Translations under genes and position numbers: made by a program
NCBI GenBank assembly: GCA_022747635.1
Contig: JAKTNV010000001.1
Coordinates: forward strand, 37,353,351-37,417,350
Source of the DNA: Hetaerina americana
Taxonomy: Eukaryota > Arthropoda > Insecta > Odonata > Calopterygidae
Direction of reading: 5' to 3'
DNA length: 64,000 bases
Notes under the pieces: generated by a model
Database searches by the model: none
The model's input: only the letters and a program-made list of their open reading frames with translations
Told to the model about the DNA's origin: nothing
In this document: piece by piece, positions 13,390-25,769 of the stretch
Position numbering within the stretch: position 1 is the first letter of the stretch
Layout of the letters: every line of letters starts with the position of its first letter

Positions 13390-13640
13390 AGAGGGTAAGG
13401 AGCATAGTAATGGGGAAATGAGAAGCTCTGCGTAGGCGAAAGAAGTATTTTCTGGAAGAGAGGTGATGACAGACAGATACACTACGTGAAAATGTGAATA
13501 AAAAAATTAGTAAAAACTTTAGAGCAATGGGTAGCGCTTTATCGATGTAAAACCTGGGTGTTGAGGCAAGATAATGAGAATAGATTCGAGGTTTTTGATA
13601 TGTAATCGTGACGAAGAATCAAGAAAATAAGCGGAAAAAT
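13390..13640 (+). pseudogene. LINE reverse transcriptase C-terminal fragment, heavily decayed
   Basis: Nucleotide order matches the C-terminal part of the reverse transcriptase of the copy at 62987-64000. Matching segments are GGTGATGACAG (the MTGT region), GTAAAAACTTTAGAGCAATGG (the VKTLIWS region), AAAACCTGGGTGTTGAGGCA (the ETWSLKQ region) and ATTCGAGGTTTTTGATATG (the LEAFEM region). Stops and frameshifts break every frame, so no protein can be made. Orientation is plus, opposite to three of the other copies. This is the smallest and most diverged of five fragments of the family in the window. Confidence 0.6.
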
Positions 13641-13645
13641 AGAGA

Positions 13646-14860
13646 AAATCGAGAAATATGTGCATTGGCATCATTGCCAATTTTGGTATAATTATACGGT
13701 CAATGCGTTATTAGTCCTGATCTTCAAATCGACTACACGTAAAATTTCTCCGAATACCACGGGCCAAAGGTTAACATGAATGTAACTCCCTGAAGTGAAT
13801 GCGGAGCGTGCTATGAAGAATGAAGGCGTGAATTCACTCTTCGGCGTCGCGTCGGCTCATCGACATTTTTTTCCGAAAATAGACACGCATCTAATCACCA
13901 AATGTCAATTGGAGCATCGGTGAGTTTCCGCGTACTAGTTCCACGAGTGACGCAGGGAATCGCTGAATTTTCCGGTCCGTGCTCGGAGGTGGTTGGTGAA
14001 ATGATTCGGACATCGCCCTTGAGATGAGACGTTGAATTCGCGTGACCTCTCGGTACCTCTGATTAGGACATTAGGCGGACGCCGCAGCCAGCAATCTTCA
14101 CTCTTCCTCCTCTCCCTATTTTTTTTCCTTCTACACTGCCCTAATTGCGTTCCCCGACAATAATGTCGCAAACACCCCAGCTGTCTCCAGCCCTACAATT
14201 ACCGACACTTCTTCTTTCCTGAAAGTTAAGGACTGACAGTAAGCAGGAAAAAAAGAAACGTGAAATGATGATGGTGCAAACGGAAGGCATGGATTAGTCC
14301 ACTATCTTCAATATAAGCGTCCCCTCGTCTGAGGAGCATGGTAGGCGCCAAAACAGTGGATTAATTCAGGCGGACACTTGAATGCTGGCGTAGCGAACGC
14401 GGTTAGTCCGGTAGTCGAGCGGAGCCATTTGCTCTACATCCGTCGTCGTCTAAAGTGTGAGGTCCGCGCTTTCGCTCCCGTGCTCAATGCCCCGTGGAGT
14501 TGTGTACTGGAAGCAGCGAAGAATAAACAGCCGTACATGATGTGATGCGACAGCAAAGTCTTAAATTTGGTGAGTAGGAGCGGGGCATACTTATCGCGTT
14601 CCAGTCGTCACTCACAAGAATCTTAAATAGGTGTATTGGCTGTTTTTTTGGAGAGCATTTAAAACTAACCTATCAGCACAGAGCCAACAGTATCGGAGGA
14701 GAAAACTGGTGAAGCAATATTTGGAGCTATATTTTGTGAAAATAACTATTATACATTTACGTAAATATTGACATTACTGTAGATATTCTCGTCAATAACA
14801 AATATGACACCTTTAAGACTTACATTTGCAACATCATAATTAACAGAAGCGTACCATATA
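13646..14860. other. No gene recognised; possible tRNA-like segment
   Basis: At about 14405-14490 the words TAGTCGAGCGG and GGTCCGCGC...GCTCCC sit at roughly A-box/B-box spacing and could be another SINE head. The match is too weak to call. A 78-codon minus frame at 13935-14171 is unrecognised. Confidence 0.45.
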
Positions 14861-15221
14861 GTTTCAGGCTTAACTTGGTGGAAACTTTCAATGCTGGAAA
14901 GAAATGATATTTAAAACATGTGATTTCCACTACGCTATTTTCTTCACACGAGCCGGATTCCGACACTTCTTGCCATCGGGGTGAGACGAAGTATCGAAAC
15001 CCTGCTCGTGTGAATAAAAATAGTATCTTGGATATCACAAATGTTAAACGTCATTTCTCTTCAGCTAACAGAAGCGTGCCTAAATATTGGTAGTTGTAAG
15101 GAAAATTATGTCCTAAATTATGGAATAGGGAGACAAAAAGTTTATTAATTAATACGGTTAATTAAAAATAGCTATTTTCCACAATTCCAATAGCGATATT
15201 CCACCATATCACGCCTGAAAC
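14861..15221. mobile_element. Foldback/TIR element, about 361 bp, imperfect hairpin
   Basis: The ends are inverted copies of one another: GTTTCAGGCTTAACTTGGTG at 14861-14880 against the reverse complement of 15198-15221 (CACGCCTGAAAC end). Inside, 14936-14969 and 14988-15023 form an imperfect palindrome around CACACGAGC / GCTCGTGTG. There is no coding capacity, as expected of a MITE or foldback element. The same terminal sequence is seen at 15421-15452 and 61299-61327. Confidence 0.55.
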
Positions 15222-15263
15222 GTCTCTTTTTAATTAATACGGTGATTTCTCGATAAAAGAAGA

Positions 15264-15452
15264 CACTTGGCTTCTCCACATAAAAAAAGTTTTATTTACG
15301 ACCAAGGTTTCGTTACAGCGTAACATCTTCACGTGATTTTCAGGACCCGAAGATTTTACGCTGCAACGAAACCTAGGTTGCAAATGAAACTTTTTTATGT
15401 GGAGAAGCCAAGTGCATCATGAAGGATTTCCACCAGGTTACGCCAGAAACTG
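15264..15452. mobile_element. Foldback element with ~68-bp arms
   Basis: Positions 15264-15331 and 15347-15414 are inverted repeats of about 68 bp at close to 90% identity, with a loop of about 15 bp. The outer arm words are CACTTGGCTTCTCCACAT and its complement; the inner words are GGTTTCGTTACAGCG / CGCTGCAACGAAACC. To the right, 15421-15452 is the family terminus (TTTCCACCAGGTTACGCC...) already seen in the element at 14861-15221. No protein is encoded. Confidence 0.65.
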
Positions 15453-18279
15453 TGTTATTTACAGTATTTCTCGTTTGGTAAATTGATTATGATGGAAGCA
15501 ATTAATTTAAAATGAATTTACGTTAAATTAAATAAGAAAAGAGTAAGAGTTATCAAAACGACCTCCAATCACTACTCTTGGGTTTTTGTAAACATGTAAT
15601 GCTGAGATTCCTGGGCTCCTGAATAATTTTCAACAAGTACTTTCTTCGTTTGGGCGCAATACATTAAGGCTTGTAGTGCCGAACGCAAATCTCCTTAATA
15701 TTTCCCCGTTGTGCGAGAGTAAAATAACCGACCTTAATAGTATCCGGCACTCTATTATAAAAGTTCTCGTCCCGATAACCAGTACATTTCTGCCCACATC
15801 CCTTTTCGCGGAGAGAGAGAGATTCAGGAATCCCCCCGTGGCTGATTTCCTCTAATCCAAAAGCCCCGACGCCATGGTTTTTGATACCGACTATGAACGC
15901 ATATCTGTCTCTTCGGCATACTTAAGGCTTTTGCAAGGGTCGCTGCTACGGATCACGAGCAACTCGTACCGAGATGAAGAAAAAAAAGCAATGGCCAGCT
16001 GTCGAAAATATTCGCGCTTGAATGCAATGATCGCTCACCGGGCCATTATCTAAGTGGCCACTTCCGCAGATGACGTCAGCGACGCAAAAACTCGGGTCTG
16101 CCATATTCTTTCGCCTCGGTTCCGATGGCCGAACGACGATGGATGAAATGACGAGATGACAGGTTGATGGGCGCAGTGATGGATCCGTCTGTCGCCACCC
16201 CTCGCGAGCGGAATAACCTCCCTCCATGGATCCAGATGGACAAAACAAAACCTATCACTTGACGCTTTCCTGGTCCCGGTGTGACGTGTTTAACGCAGCA
16301 CGCTCTAGCAACAACGTACCGTACTTTGCTCAGTGATCGAACCCGTTTCTTATATTAGTTCAACCCCAACAAGGGAGGATATAACCGTTAGCGTGTCTAA
16401 TACTATCATTACTTATTCAAATTTAAGGCATGACGCAGTGGAACAGCATGATAGATTACGTTTCATCAATTTAGGACACCCCTGCGGCCACCTCCTTCGC
16501 TTCCTTCTAAACGAACACTTCCCTCACGCGGCCTCCAGTTGTCATCAGTACTTACCATAACCCATTCATTCGCTTAAGATTCTCCGTTTTCCACTCGCGA
16601 ATGCACAAAAGACATTCCCAATGAAAAAAATGAGTATAATTCAACTGAATGCACCTGAAGTTTGACAAGCATGGGTCGAAAAGTATAATATTTATAATTA
16701 ACCAAAGTAGGGGAAGGCAAAAGGGATATTTGGTTTTTTAATTAGACGCCTAAAAATGTATTAATTTTACTTCAGAATTGAAACAAAAGTTTCATGAGGC
16801 TTAAGGATAACGACATAAAACGTCTTGAAGATGTAATCACTGCGATCTTTAAAAAAAATCGGATTCTGAGTGAGCATTTGGCCTTCTCATTGCGATGTAA
16901 TACGGCATACAGCTGAGCGTACAGTGAACAGGTGAAACAGTGAGCGGATAATATTCCATTGTCTTTGATAATACATGGATACTTCTAAACCTGTTAGTTT
17001 TTGCTTCGATTTCCATTTAAAATTTTCTATTGCTTATATCAGATGGGCAGTAGAATCTGTTTATATGTAATAATTAAGGCAGTAACAGGCTAATGGCAAT
17101 TTTTTAACAAATTGGTACCATTTAAATAGTTTATTCATAATACTAGAATGTAATCCTATTTCCATTGATCACGGATGACCTGCTTTCATTGAATAATATA
17201 AGGTTATGGAATAGGGCCAAAGAGACAGTCTGTTATAATTATGTGCCATTTCATAGAACAAAAAACTAACTACATTCATCGAAAGTTAAAGTCACGAAAA
17301 GGTTTCATCTGATTATTAATTATTTTCGCATTTAGCCAAAAAATAACTTTAAAAGTTATTCATAAATGGGAAAATTGGAATAAGTTCGCGGAGATAATTA
17401 TCCCTCAGAAGGGGATGCATTTAAATTCGACGTATTGAAATAAACACCATTTAGTATATTTCTATTCGAGAATCCAGACTAACCTCAATCGATGCCGAAT
17501 CAAAAATAGCAGAAATAGGTCCGAAAACAGAATGCCCTATAGCTACCGATCGAGAAAAGTTGGATACGTTTCTCTGATCCAGAGCAACTTTCTTCTCTAC
17601 CTTGTACGAGTGCTTTCCACTTAATCATTGGTAGAGACGGTGATCCGTTAAGTAAGCGTTTTTTATTAAACGCACGAAAACGAGCTTGAACATACGCGAA
17701 AACTGTATATTTCAAATTTCATAAAACTGTGACTTAGGAATTGATAACGCCATTCACTTTTACGTTTCACAGTCGAATATTCCGATTTCAGCAGGAGAAA
17801 AAATTACAGATAGAATCATTATATTATAAAAAAATATATGATGGAATTCAGGTTCCATTGAAGCATTCAGTTGATAAAAATGGAAACGTGACTCGAATTT
17901 CGATGGAAAATGGAAGGCTCGCATTCGAGAATCGTAATACGAAATTCAACGAAAAAAGGGATTCGATCAAATTTTGAGTTTTGCCATCCCAAAAGAAAAT
18001 CATTTCCATTACAATATCGGCACAAAAATTGTCAAAATCAAATTCCTCTGCATCGGACGGACGAAAACAAAACCCCGTACTGCGAGACAACTTCCCATCA
18101 CACATCAATCACAAAGGGTTCTCGATTCAACTCCTCTCCATCTTGGGGGAAAGAGAGAAAACAAAGCGAAAGAATGCCAAGCATCGAAGTAGAAACGTTT
18201 CCACGTTACCGAAAAAGCGAAAACATTATCACCTCGTGCTCACAGAAAAAAAGAACACCTCTCCACATCCCTTAAGCCG
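15453..18279. other. No gene recognised
   Basis: A GC-richer patch at 15940-16260 carries overlapping minus frames of 100 and 60 codons with no motif. TGACGTCA, a CRE-like palindrome, lies at 16071-16078. From 17740 to 18270 several overlapping Lys-rich frames on both strands arise from A-rich sequence. Nothing here is convincingly coding. Confidence 0.5.
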
Positions 18280-19560
18280 GCGTGTCGAAGCGAAAATTAA
18301 ACCCTTTACGAGAAAGAGACGGGAGGGAAGAGGAAAGGTCGAGTTTACGTGAGAGGGGAGGGGTGGGGGGTAATATTTTGGCCTCATACATACGAAATCC
18401 GGCCCATGAGCCAAGGCTTAAAAAGGCAGAAAACTCCTCGCGTATACTTGGGAAACCGAAACGGAAATAGCCCTCGGGAGCATTCCCGAGCCCGCTGAGG
18501 ACTCGCGAGCGGGCTTTGGACGCGTAAGACACAAAATTCGGAGGGAGAAGAAAAGAAATAAACAAACCGACCGAGCAAAAATATTCGTGAACCACATCCG
18601 TGATGGTGGAGGATTTAACGGTGGGCCGAAGGTACCTTCCTCGCATTCCGGAGAACGAACGGGCGTCGGGAGGGAAATGGAGAGAGAAGACGCGGAGCAC
18701 GTCGAGGAGGGGAAGAACTTAATGCGTCGACGGAGGAGGTTGCTCAATGGCGCGCACGCAACGATTCCCGTTCCTTCCGAGAGCAATGAGGAAGGAAGTT
18801 GAGAAAAAAATATATACATATATAACGCTCGTGTGCAGTTACTCCGAAGGGGTGCGAAAGGGCAAAAGGATTCCGAAGAGAAGGCGTTTGTCTGCCTGAC
18901 AGTCGAAGCGGTCCTCCTCCTCCCTTCCACTTCATCCGCTGTCGCTCCCCGAAGGCCGTTTCTCCACGTATGGATGGGCGGGTCTCACTTTCCCTGAATA
19001 TCAAGCAGGCTGCCGGGCAATTACGGGCGGTCGGGAATAGCGGTGTGTGTGTGTGTGGGGGGGGAGGAGGAGATCGAGGGGAAGGGGAGGAGTATGAAGG
19101 AGGATGAGGAACGAGAGGCAAAGGTGGGGTATGAGGAGGGAAGGACTGAGGGGAGGGGGAATGAGTCTAAGAGGAGGGAAGACCCTCTCTCTCGAGGCGG
19201 GGAGGAGGCGGGCGAGATGGGTAAGAAGGGAAGAAATCCGGGAGTTTCTCCCAAAAAACACACGAATCGGAATCGGGGAGTGGGGAGGCTTGGTAAAAGA
19301 GGGGCCCGGAGGCCCCCAGATTTGATTTCTGGGGGTGAAAATTCCACACGCACGCAGCCGCGGAGAGGCGCGCACTCCGCTCCGTGGCCGCCATCGCTGC
19401 CGTCCTGCGGGAGTGATCGGACTCGGTCGCCGGGAAAGAAGAAGACGTGGGGAGGGCTCGGGAATTGGGCAGGAAATAAATGGATTGGGATGAGGATGAC
19501 GCGGATGCACACTCAAAGAGCACGGGTCGCAGCCACTTCCTTGAGAACGTAGAGAAATAC
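18280..19560. other. GC-rich, purine-skewed island
   Basis: About 1.3 kb in which the plus strand is very G+A-rich (for example 18300-18370 and 19040-19260), with abundant CpG and a (TG)n run at 19043-19058. Frames of up to 171 codons occur on both strands and overlap one another (for example 19043-19552 plus, 19001-19516 minus). Their translations are Arg/Glu/Gly-rich or Pro/Ser-rich, as skewed low-complexity DNA would give. I see no domain. Such an island could be a CpG-rich promoter or first-exon region, but no start site or splice pattern was seen. Confidence 0.6.
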
Positions 19561-21420
19561 GCCAGGGGGGACTCGAATGGAAAATTTGGAGACGTGCCTC
19601 ATATTATCGCCTTTTCTAAACTCTCCCAATGTGATCGTTGAAAGGAGGATGTTGAAATAAAAAAATATGATAATCTAAATCAATTATGGTTAATGATTTC
19701 ATTCATATTTAAAGAACAATGGACACTGCGATAGGCATGCATTGATTATATTTCGTTTCCCTTCCGTCGCTTTCGCCAAAAACAAAGAATAAAAAATACC
19801 TGAAGAACTTCAATAATATACGAGTGATAATTCCAGTATTCAATATCTTACACTTTTTTCTTCTCCGATGCAGATTTTGCCCCCGTCTTACATTTTTAGA
19901 ATAAAATTATACTCCATACCATGACGTTAATTGAAATGTTTCTTGACATTCGACTCACCTCACTTGCTCTCATCGATTGTTCTTCGTGATAGCTAGCGAC
20001 GATCCCTCGCTTCCCTCTAACTTCCACCGCCAGTGATCCTCTTTTCTGGGCAACAGCATCTCAACTAAGTCCCACTGACTCAACGATAATGGATGCTATC
20101 GGTGGGTACTTCTGAGCGGCCCCTCTACGCCAAGCATCCTCATTTTTCTGACTCTTATTTTTCTCATCGTCTCTGTCTCTTACTGTATGGCTGAATTAAT
20201 AAGTAATGTATTTCCACTAATATACTGCACTGAATGGATGGAACACTCGGCTGCCAACCGCAAGATCCCCGGTAAATTTCTGAGTGATTTCACTGCATAC
20301 CCTCAGCTAAAAACCTGTGTGACTGCTTCGATGCCAGATCTCTAAGAAAACTGGGTTATCGATAGACGAATATCTAGGATACCGACCGGGTAACCCAAAA
20401 ACGGTTATGTAAGGGAATCTCTGGGCCTTTAATGGGCTCCTCGCCCTTAGTGCGTCATTTTGTTGGCCGATGGGATAATTACAGGGTAAACTCTGCCCAA
20501 TTTACTATAAAGCCAATATTTGAGTTGATAACTATGGTTTCCTTAATATTACAAGTTTCCAACTCGCCTCTATAACATGCAGAGATTCACAACGCAATGC
20601 GAAATTTAGAGCTATCCCTTAATTTTTAAGTCCCCAAACTAACATTGGTCTCTTTTATTTGAGCTGACGACATGAATTGTAGATAATTTCTTTCTCGCTT
20701 AGCCAAAGGTTCCAGATACAAAACCCTCCGAGGGTATAGTGTGTGAAAGTGAACATTTTCCAATTTCACACCTATTAACCATTTCGCCCATTGTACTATT
20801 AAATTGCTGTAACCAAGTCAGCACTTGAAATGCGAACACTTTACATGGTTTCCTTAAACTCGGCCACTGTGATTTAGTGGTCTAACACGGGATAACCTTC
20901 GATGGTTTCCGGCCCAACTAGGTGGAAGTTCATAATCATGAAATAAGGAACACAATACAATCGTCCACTAAATTCAATTCAGGTACAACTAGTTTCAACG
21001 ATGATGATGCTAGAGCGTTGTAATTAGTTGTACCGGAATAAAACTCAGTGGGCGAAGACCATGTATTCCTTACTTCATGAACGGAACGTCTGGTAAGTGA
21101 GCAGCAATAAATTCGTGGAGAATGTATTACCGTTTTACTACCATTGCACGATAGATACTTTGAATTTTGATGATTTTCCAAGGAACTGGTTTGATCAGCG
21201 TAATTAAATTGGCGGAATAACTAAAGTGGGATACAAATGTAACATCATTGGGCACTTCTTTTATAGAAATTGGCCGTTGGACCAAGACTATAAATTATGT
21301 CTATTTCAAGACGGAAATCTTGGTGGAAAATATTCATGTTGCCCATTTATCACTCCATTCTAAATTGTACACTCTTTCAAGTTTCTTAGTGAATTTAATA
21401 TAAAATTGCAGTGCGGTTAT
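19561..21420. other. No gene recognised; possible SINE-like segments
   Basis: Positions 20235-20290 and 20865-20915 contain tRNA-like words (GGAACACTCGGCTGCCAACC; TTTAGTGGTCTAAC) but lack a clear B-box, so they are only suspected SINE remnants. The remainder is AT-rich. Confidence 0.45.
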
Positions 21421-21720
21421 TCATGTTACACCGAGTAGCAACGTCGCAATCGACGTAACTGTTGAAACCCAAAGGTATAATTATAGGAATATTTCAGAGA
21501 AGCCACGCGAGCCGACGGAATCTCGACGGACTGCGTTATGCGCATACAGGTGATCAAGGGGAGCCGCCGGGAGGAGCCGTGACGGGCGGGCACGTCCTCC
21601 GCTGCAGTTAACACCCGGGAGAAAATTTCCGAGAAGCCATCCACGTCCCCGGCAGGCGAAGTGCCCACTCCCCCCGGGATCTCGACCGGAAGTGACCGCT
21701 GGGAGACAACGCTATAGGGG

Positions 21721-21945
21721 CAGACGGAAGGAGAGAGTCACCTCTTTCAGACGTTATTATCGAGTCGATTCGCGGAGAAATTTATCGTTGCTCGCACGAA
21801 AAGAGGACGGCAAATTACGAAGGCGATTACCTCGACGAAAAGGATGGCCGAAGAGGCCGCCGTCCGTGCGAGCTCGGAGGCGCTGGAGTACTTAGAGAAG
21901 AACATCCCTCTCCTCACCCTCGCGGAGACTATAAATATATCATAA
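21721..21945 (+). other. Unrecognised coding-like open stretch (possible exon)
   Basis: An open frame of 74 codons runs from just after an in-frame TAG to a TAA at 21943-21945. The only in-frame ATG is internal (21844). From about 21762 on, the translation looks like globular or helical protein, with segments such as EKFIVARTKRGRQITKAI and MAEEAAVRASSEALEYLEKN. The codons are strongly third-position G/C (GCC, GAG, CTG, AAG, AAC, ATC, CTC), unlike the AT-rich flank that begins at the stop codon. The 3' half, rich in Ala, Glu and Leu, would form an amphipathic helix. I do not recognise the family. It could be an exon, a retrocopy fragment or part of an unknown transposon. No GT donor sits before the stop, so if real it would be a terminal exon or a fragment. 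Confidence 0.3.
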
Positions 21946-23190
21946 ATTATCCCTAATTTTGATGCCTTCATTTAAATAAATACCTGACGTGGGCAGATCA
22001 ATACATGAATGGGCCCTCGTGTAAGTACCATAATTGGCGCAGGCACAGATGAGAGCGGCTCCGTTCACGCGCACAAACTGCTGAGCCTCTATCGTCAAAT
22101 CCGTTTAGGAAAAACATGCTTATAATAAAGATCCTGCGGTCTCGGGAGAGTTAATCTGTTCATTTTCTGGCCCGGTTGGGGCACATTCTCCATCGATGTG
22201 CTCCGGTGAACCTGTCTCCCACCCATGCATACATTTAGTTCAACGGAAGATTTCTTATCAGTATTGATGATGATTTACAAACTTAAAATTGTTTTATGAC
22301 CCTTCTCCCCAGAGTAAAAGTGACTTTAGAACCACCTCCAAGCCCTTAATCGACCGTGATGTACGTCGCTGCTTATTTATTGATGAGGCGAGACTTAGTA
22401 CTTTTGCGCTGGCTTTGTCTTCATGGACGTCGATTTGCCATGCCTGGCCACCCGCAAAGGAGATGCCTCATTCCGACGAATTAATAACCCGCTAGCACCA
22501 AAAACTGGACTCGAGCATAGAAGAGCAGTGTATTGCACAAAAAATATCGAACATTAGAGGCTATTTACATTCTGATTGAGAGCCCGGTTTACGCTAGACT
22601 TCGTCCATGTGAAATCGCACTCAATTGAGAATTATTGAAATTGTTGCTAGAATTATCAATTATTATTATTAATTAGACACTTACTGCGAAAGTAACCTAA
22701 TGAACTACGAAAACATAACTCAGATAATACTCTCATTCATATCTTCCATAGCTGAAACCTAATAAAATATTATCGGAAATGGATATTTTTTGCGAAATTC
22801 GTTCATTGATTGCCCATTGCCATTAATCGACATTTGTTAACATCAAAGTTATCCGGGTACAAGAAAAACCCGCAAGAGCATGCCTTTCAAATGATAACAT
22901 TTCAGCAGTAAAAAAAGGAATAAACTTTTTTTCGGGATATCCCGCGCGGCAAACCATTAATGCGAATTTATTATTTTTTTATACGGCACCACAGCGTGTT
23001 CACTTGATGGCAAAACGCAATTCAGATACTGGCGGTTTTGGGAGGAGGCCACGTTCACTTTGACTCCTTCGGATAACAAAATAAGAAAGGAAAATAAATC
23101 CTTTGTTGGGACGATTTTCCACTCGGCATTATGGCAGCGTATAGCGCTGGGGGCGAGAAAATAACATAAAAAGTGCGGACATTAATGGAA
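21946..23190. other. No gene recognised
   Basis: AT-rich, with short frames only (longest 22289-22495, plus, 68 codons). No repeat shared with other parts of the window was noted. Confidence 0.55.
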
Positions 23191-23219
23191 TTCTTACCAG
23201 TTATTTTTTATCCACGTAC

Positions 23220-23600
23220 AAACTATCCCAAGCGCGCGCGAGAGAGATGGCGAGAGGGAGAGCATGCACACGCCCATATGAATGAACCGCAAATGGGCTG
23301 GGGCCCCGCGAGAATGGCCAGCGGTGAATAAATAAATAAACGAGTACAGCGAAAAAACCCATTCTACTCGTCCCCACTCCGCCGGCCGGCCGCCCCTCGC
23401 CCGACCGATACCCCCCCCCCCGCGTCCAACCCCCCAGACCGAGCTCCTCTCCGCTCCCCCCTCCCCGCCGCCCGCGCAATCTCTCCTCAACCCCTTTTCC
23501 GCCCATGCTTCGAAGGGTTAGGCAGTAAGGGGCAGCGGGGGGGGGGGGGGGGTTGGCGGGGGGGTTCAAGGAGGGGAGGGCGGAGATTCGCCGGACTATC
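23220..23600. repeat. GC-rich low-complexity block with long C and G runs
   Basis: An 11-base C run at 23411-23421 and further C-rich sequence to about 23480 are followed by a 16-base G run at 23537-23552 and more G runs to 23580. The minus frames of 98 and 122 codons across it are Gly/Arg- or Pro-rich products of this composition. The G-rich part has far more than four G-tracts within 50 bp, the usual requirement for G-quadruplex potential. Confidence 0.8.
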
Positions 23601-25769
23601 GGAGAGGATTAATAAAAAAAGAAAATAATGGAAACAAAACCGAACGAAAAACCAAAACGTTACAAAATAAAACGCAAAGGCACCGCAAAGTGGACAAGGG
23701 TCCGGAGGGGTGGGGAGAGAGGGTGGGAGGGTTGACGATGTAAGGTGGAAGACACGTCCTCCATAATCAATTAGCGGCGAATAATAATAAACCGCCCGAG
23801 GGGTGGGACCCTCCGTGTGGCGGCGCCCCCCACCGCTCGTTTGTTCTCGGGAGATGGGCGATGATGACAGTCATTTCCCTCCCATCCCCTCCTCCTCCCT
23901 ACTTCACCCCTTCCCCCCATCCATCCGTCCACCTCCTCGGGCGTCCGAGGTCGACTTCGATCGAAAGAAATGTGCAGTGCACGCGGAAATTCGCCGCCCT
24001 TTCCCACGACGATGAGCTGATGCCGACGTGGTACGTACTTAACGTCGTCGTCCGTTGTGGCCCGCGGCGTGTCTGAACGACCTAAAACGATAGAAACCCA
24101 CGTTGGGCATAATGGAGAGTGACTGATGCTCCGCCAAATGAAAGAAACTGATGAATGTGTGTACCTACCTAGAGAGGCGTTTAATGTACTTTTGGACGCG
24201 TAGATTATTCCTCCCACTATTTTCACTCCTATTCAAATGGCGAATCGAGGTCATTTTTCACACAAGAGCGTCGACGAAAAAGCGTACGGCTTCACTAAAT
24301 GTGCATTTCTCACCTATTAAAATAGCGTTTACGCCCATTAAAATAGTTTTTACACGATTATCATAAAAAGTTCTTACTGGACCTCTTCCGCATTACTTCG
24401 TCAGATCTTCAACCAAATGCATGATGCATTTTCTAGACTTTAAACTGTTTGTACATAATCTTTTAAATTAGGTATTTAGGGGAAAAGTAACGAAACTGTT
24501 ATTTACTATTGCTTCTGTTAAATTGTAGATGTTAATTAGGAATTTTTCAATTATTCTATTAGCTACCACAACATTCGGACGTGCTGGGAGCGGGGGGGAG
24601 CTTATGCTGATGGGGAGATGAAAGAAAGGCACCGGAGGTGAATAAATAGTCATCATCAAATGTCGAATAAAATGACAAACACGTACATACATTTACGTTA
24701 TATATGGAGGCAAAATATTAGATTTCCTATCCCACCGCAGGAAGCCAAGATTGGTGAGGCGTGACGTGATTAACTGATGACTACTCTATGTATTAATGTC
24801 AGTTCCGGACTCTTCTGTAGCGTCAAAAAACCTCAGGAGCCTAGGAGATTTACAAAACAAATTATGCATAAGCTAACCCATAACTCAAAGGACGCAGGTG
24901 TGCAAACAACTCCACCCTTTCTGACCCCCTTCTTTCTGCGCCCTATGCCTTAAAAAATAGAATATTTTCGCAAGAATTCTTGAGAAATTGAGTGGAGAGA
25001 GCCAAAATTTCAAGGGCCCCTCAGCTGGCTAGGTTGGAAATGTATCTAATATTAACTTACATGCATGATCATGAAAAATCACATCTTTCAAGTTACTTGG
25101 AAACATCTCTTTGAAGGCAAAGTTTATTGACATTTAAAGGGGACGGCAAAGGTAAATCTCATAATTCTCCGCCTCTTCCAAGTTTTGTCTACATTATATA
25201 TGAGAATAACAACAATATAGTACGCCGACAGGAATGGAGAACCAACTCCAAGATACATAGAGAAAAACAACTAGCAAATAGTTTCTAGAGAAAGACCAAT
25301 CACGTCCAGGTAAACAGCATATAGTGCAATACGTTGAAGTAAATATTTCTAGCGTCTCACAATTGTTGAATGTAGACTTTCATACTCGCGGAGACATATA
25401 ACAATGATCCCTAGTAATACGAAGTAGACAATCTATCTGCCAACTCCAATGCAACTTTTACCACCTACAATCTCCATTCATAAATGGTCGAGTGCCTGCA
25501 TGCTGTAATAAATCGTACCGGCTAAATTCTTCCATACAGGCGAACACATGCACTTGGTTATAAAGGGAGCATTCCAAACCGTTCATTTATCAACGGACAG
25601 ATTCTACATTTCATACAATTTTTCCTGTCTTAAGTACGAGGGCACCTTTATGATTCCCATCAATTTTCCACGAGTCATTACTCTAATAATTATTAACAAT
25701 CAAACTTATCAATTCCTAAATCAAGTCACAAGGAATGAAGGAACAAAAAATAAACATTAAAATTTAAAC
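23601..25769. other. No gene recognised; GC-rich start, AT-rich remainder
   Basis: GC-rich sequence from 23690 to 24080 carries overlapping frames on both strands (longest 23771-24226, minus, 151 codons) without motifs. A two-copy imperfect 21-bp tandem repeat lies at 24313-24354 (core ATTAAAATAG at 24316 and 24337). The rest is AT-rich. Confidence 0.5.

Noticed and set aside
16071..16078. CRE palindrome TGACGTCA as a regulatory site (also 10370-10377 and 57496-57503)
   Set aside because: About one copy is expected by chance in 64 kb; three copies without nearby genes are not evidence of regulation.
19001..19552. Overlapping frames of 163-171 codons on both strands
   Set aside because: They overlap each other in purine-skewed low-complexity DNA, and translations are Arg/Glu/Gly- or Pro/Ser-rich without domains.
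20221..20920. Two more tRNA-like SINE heads
   Set aside because: Only A-box-like words; B-boxes missing or too degraded to support a feature.
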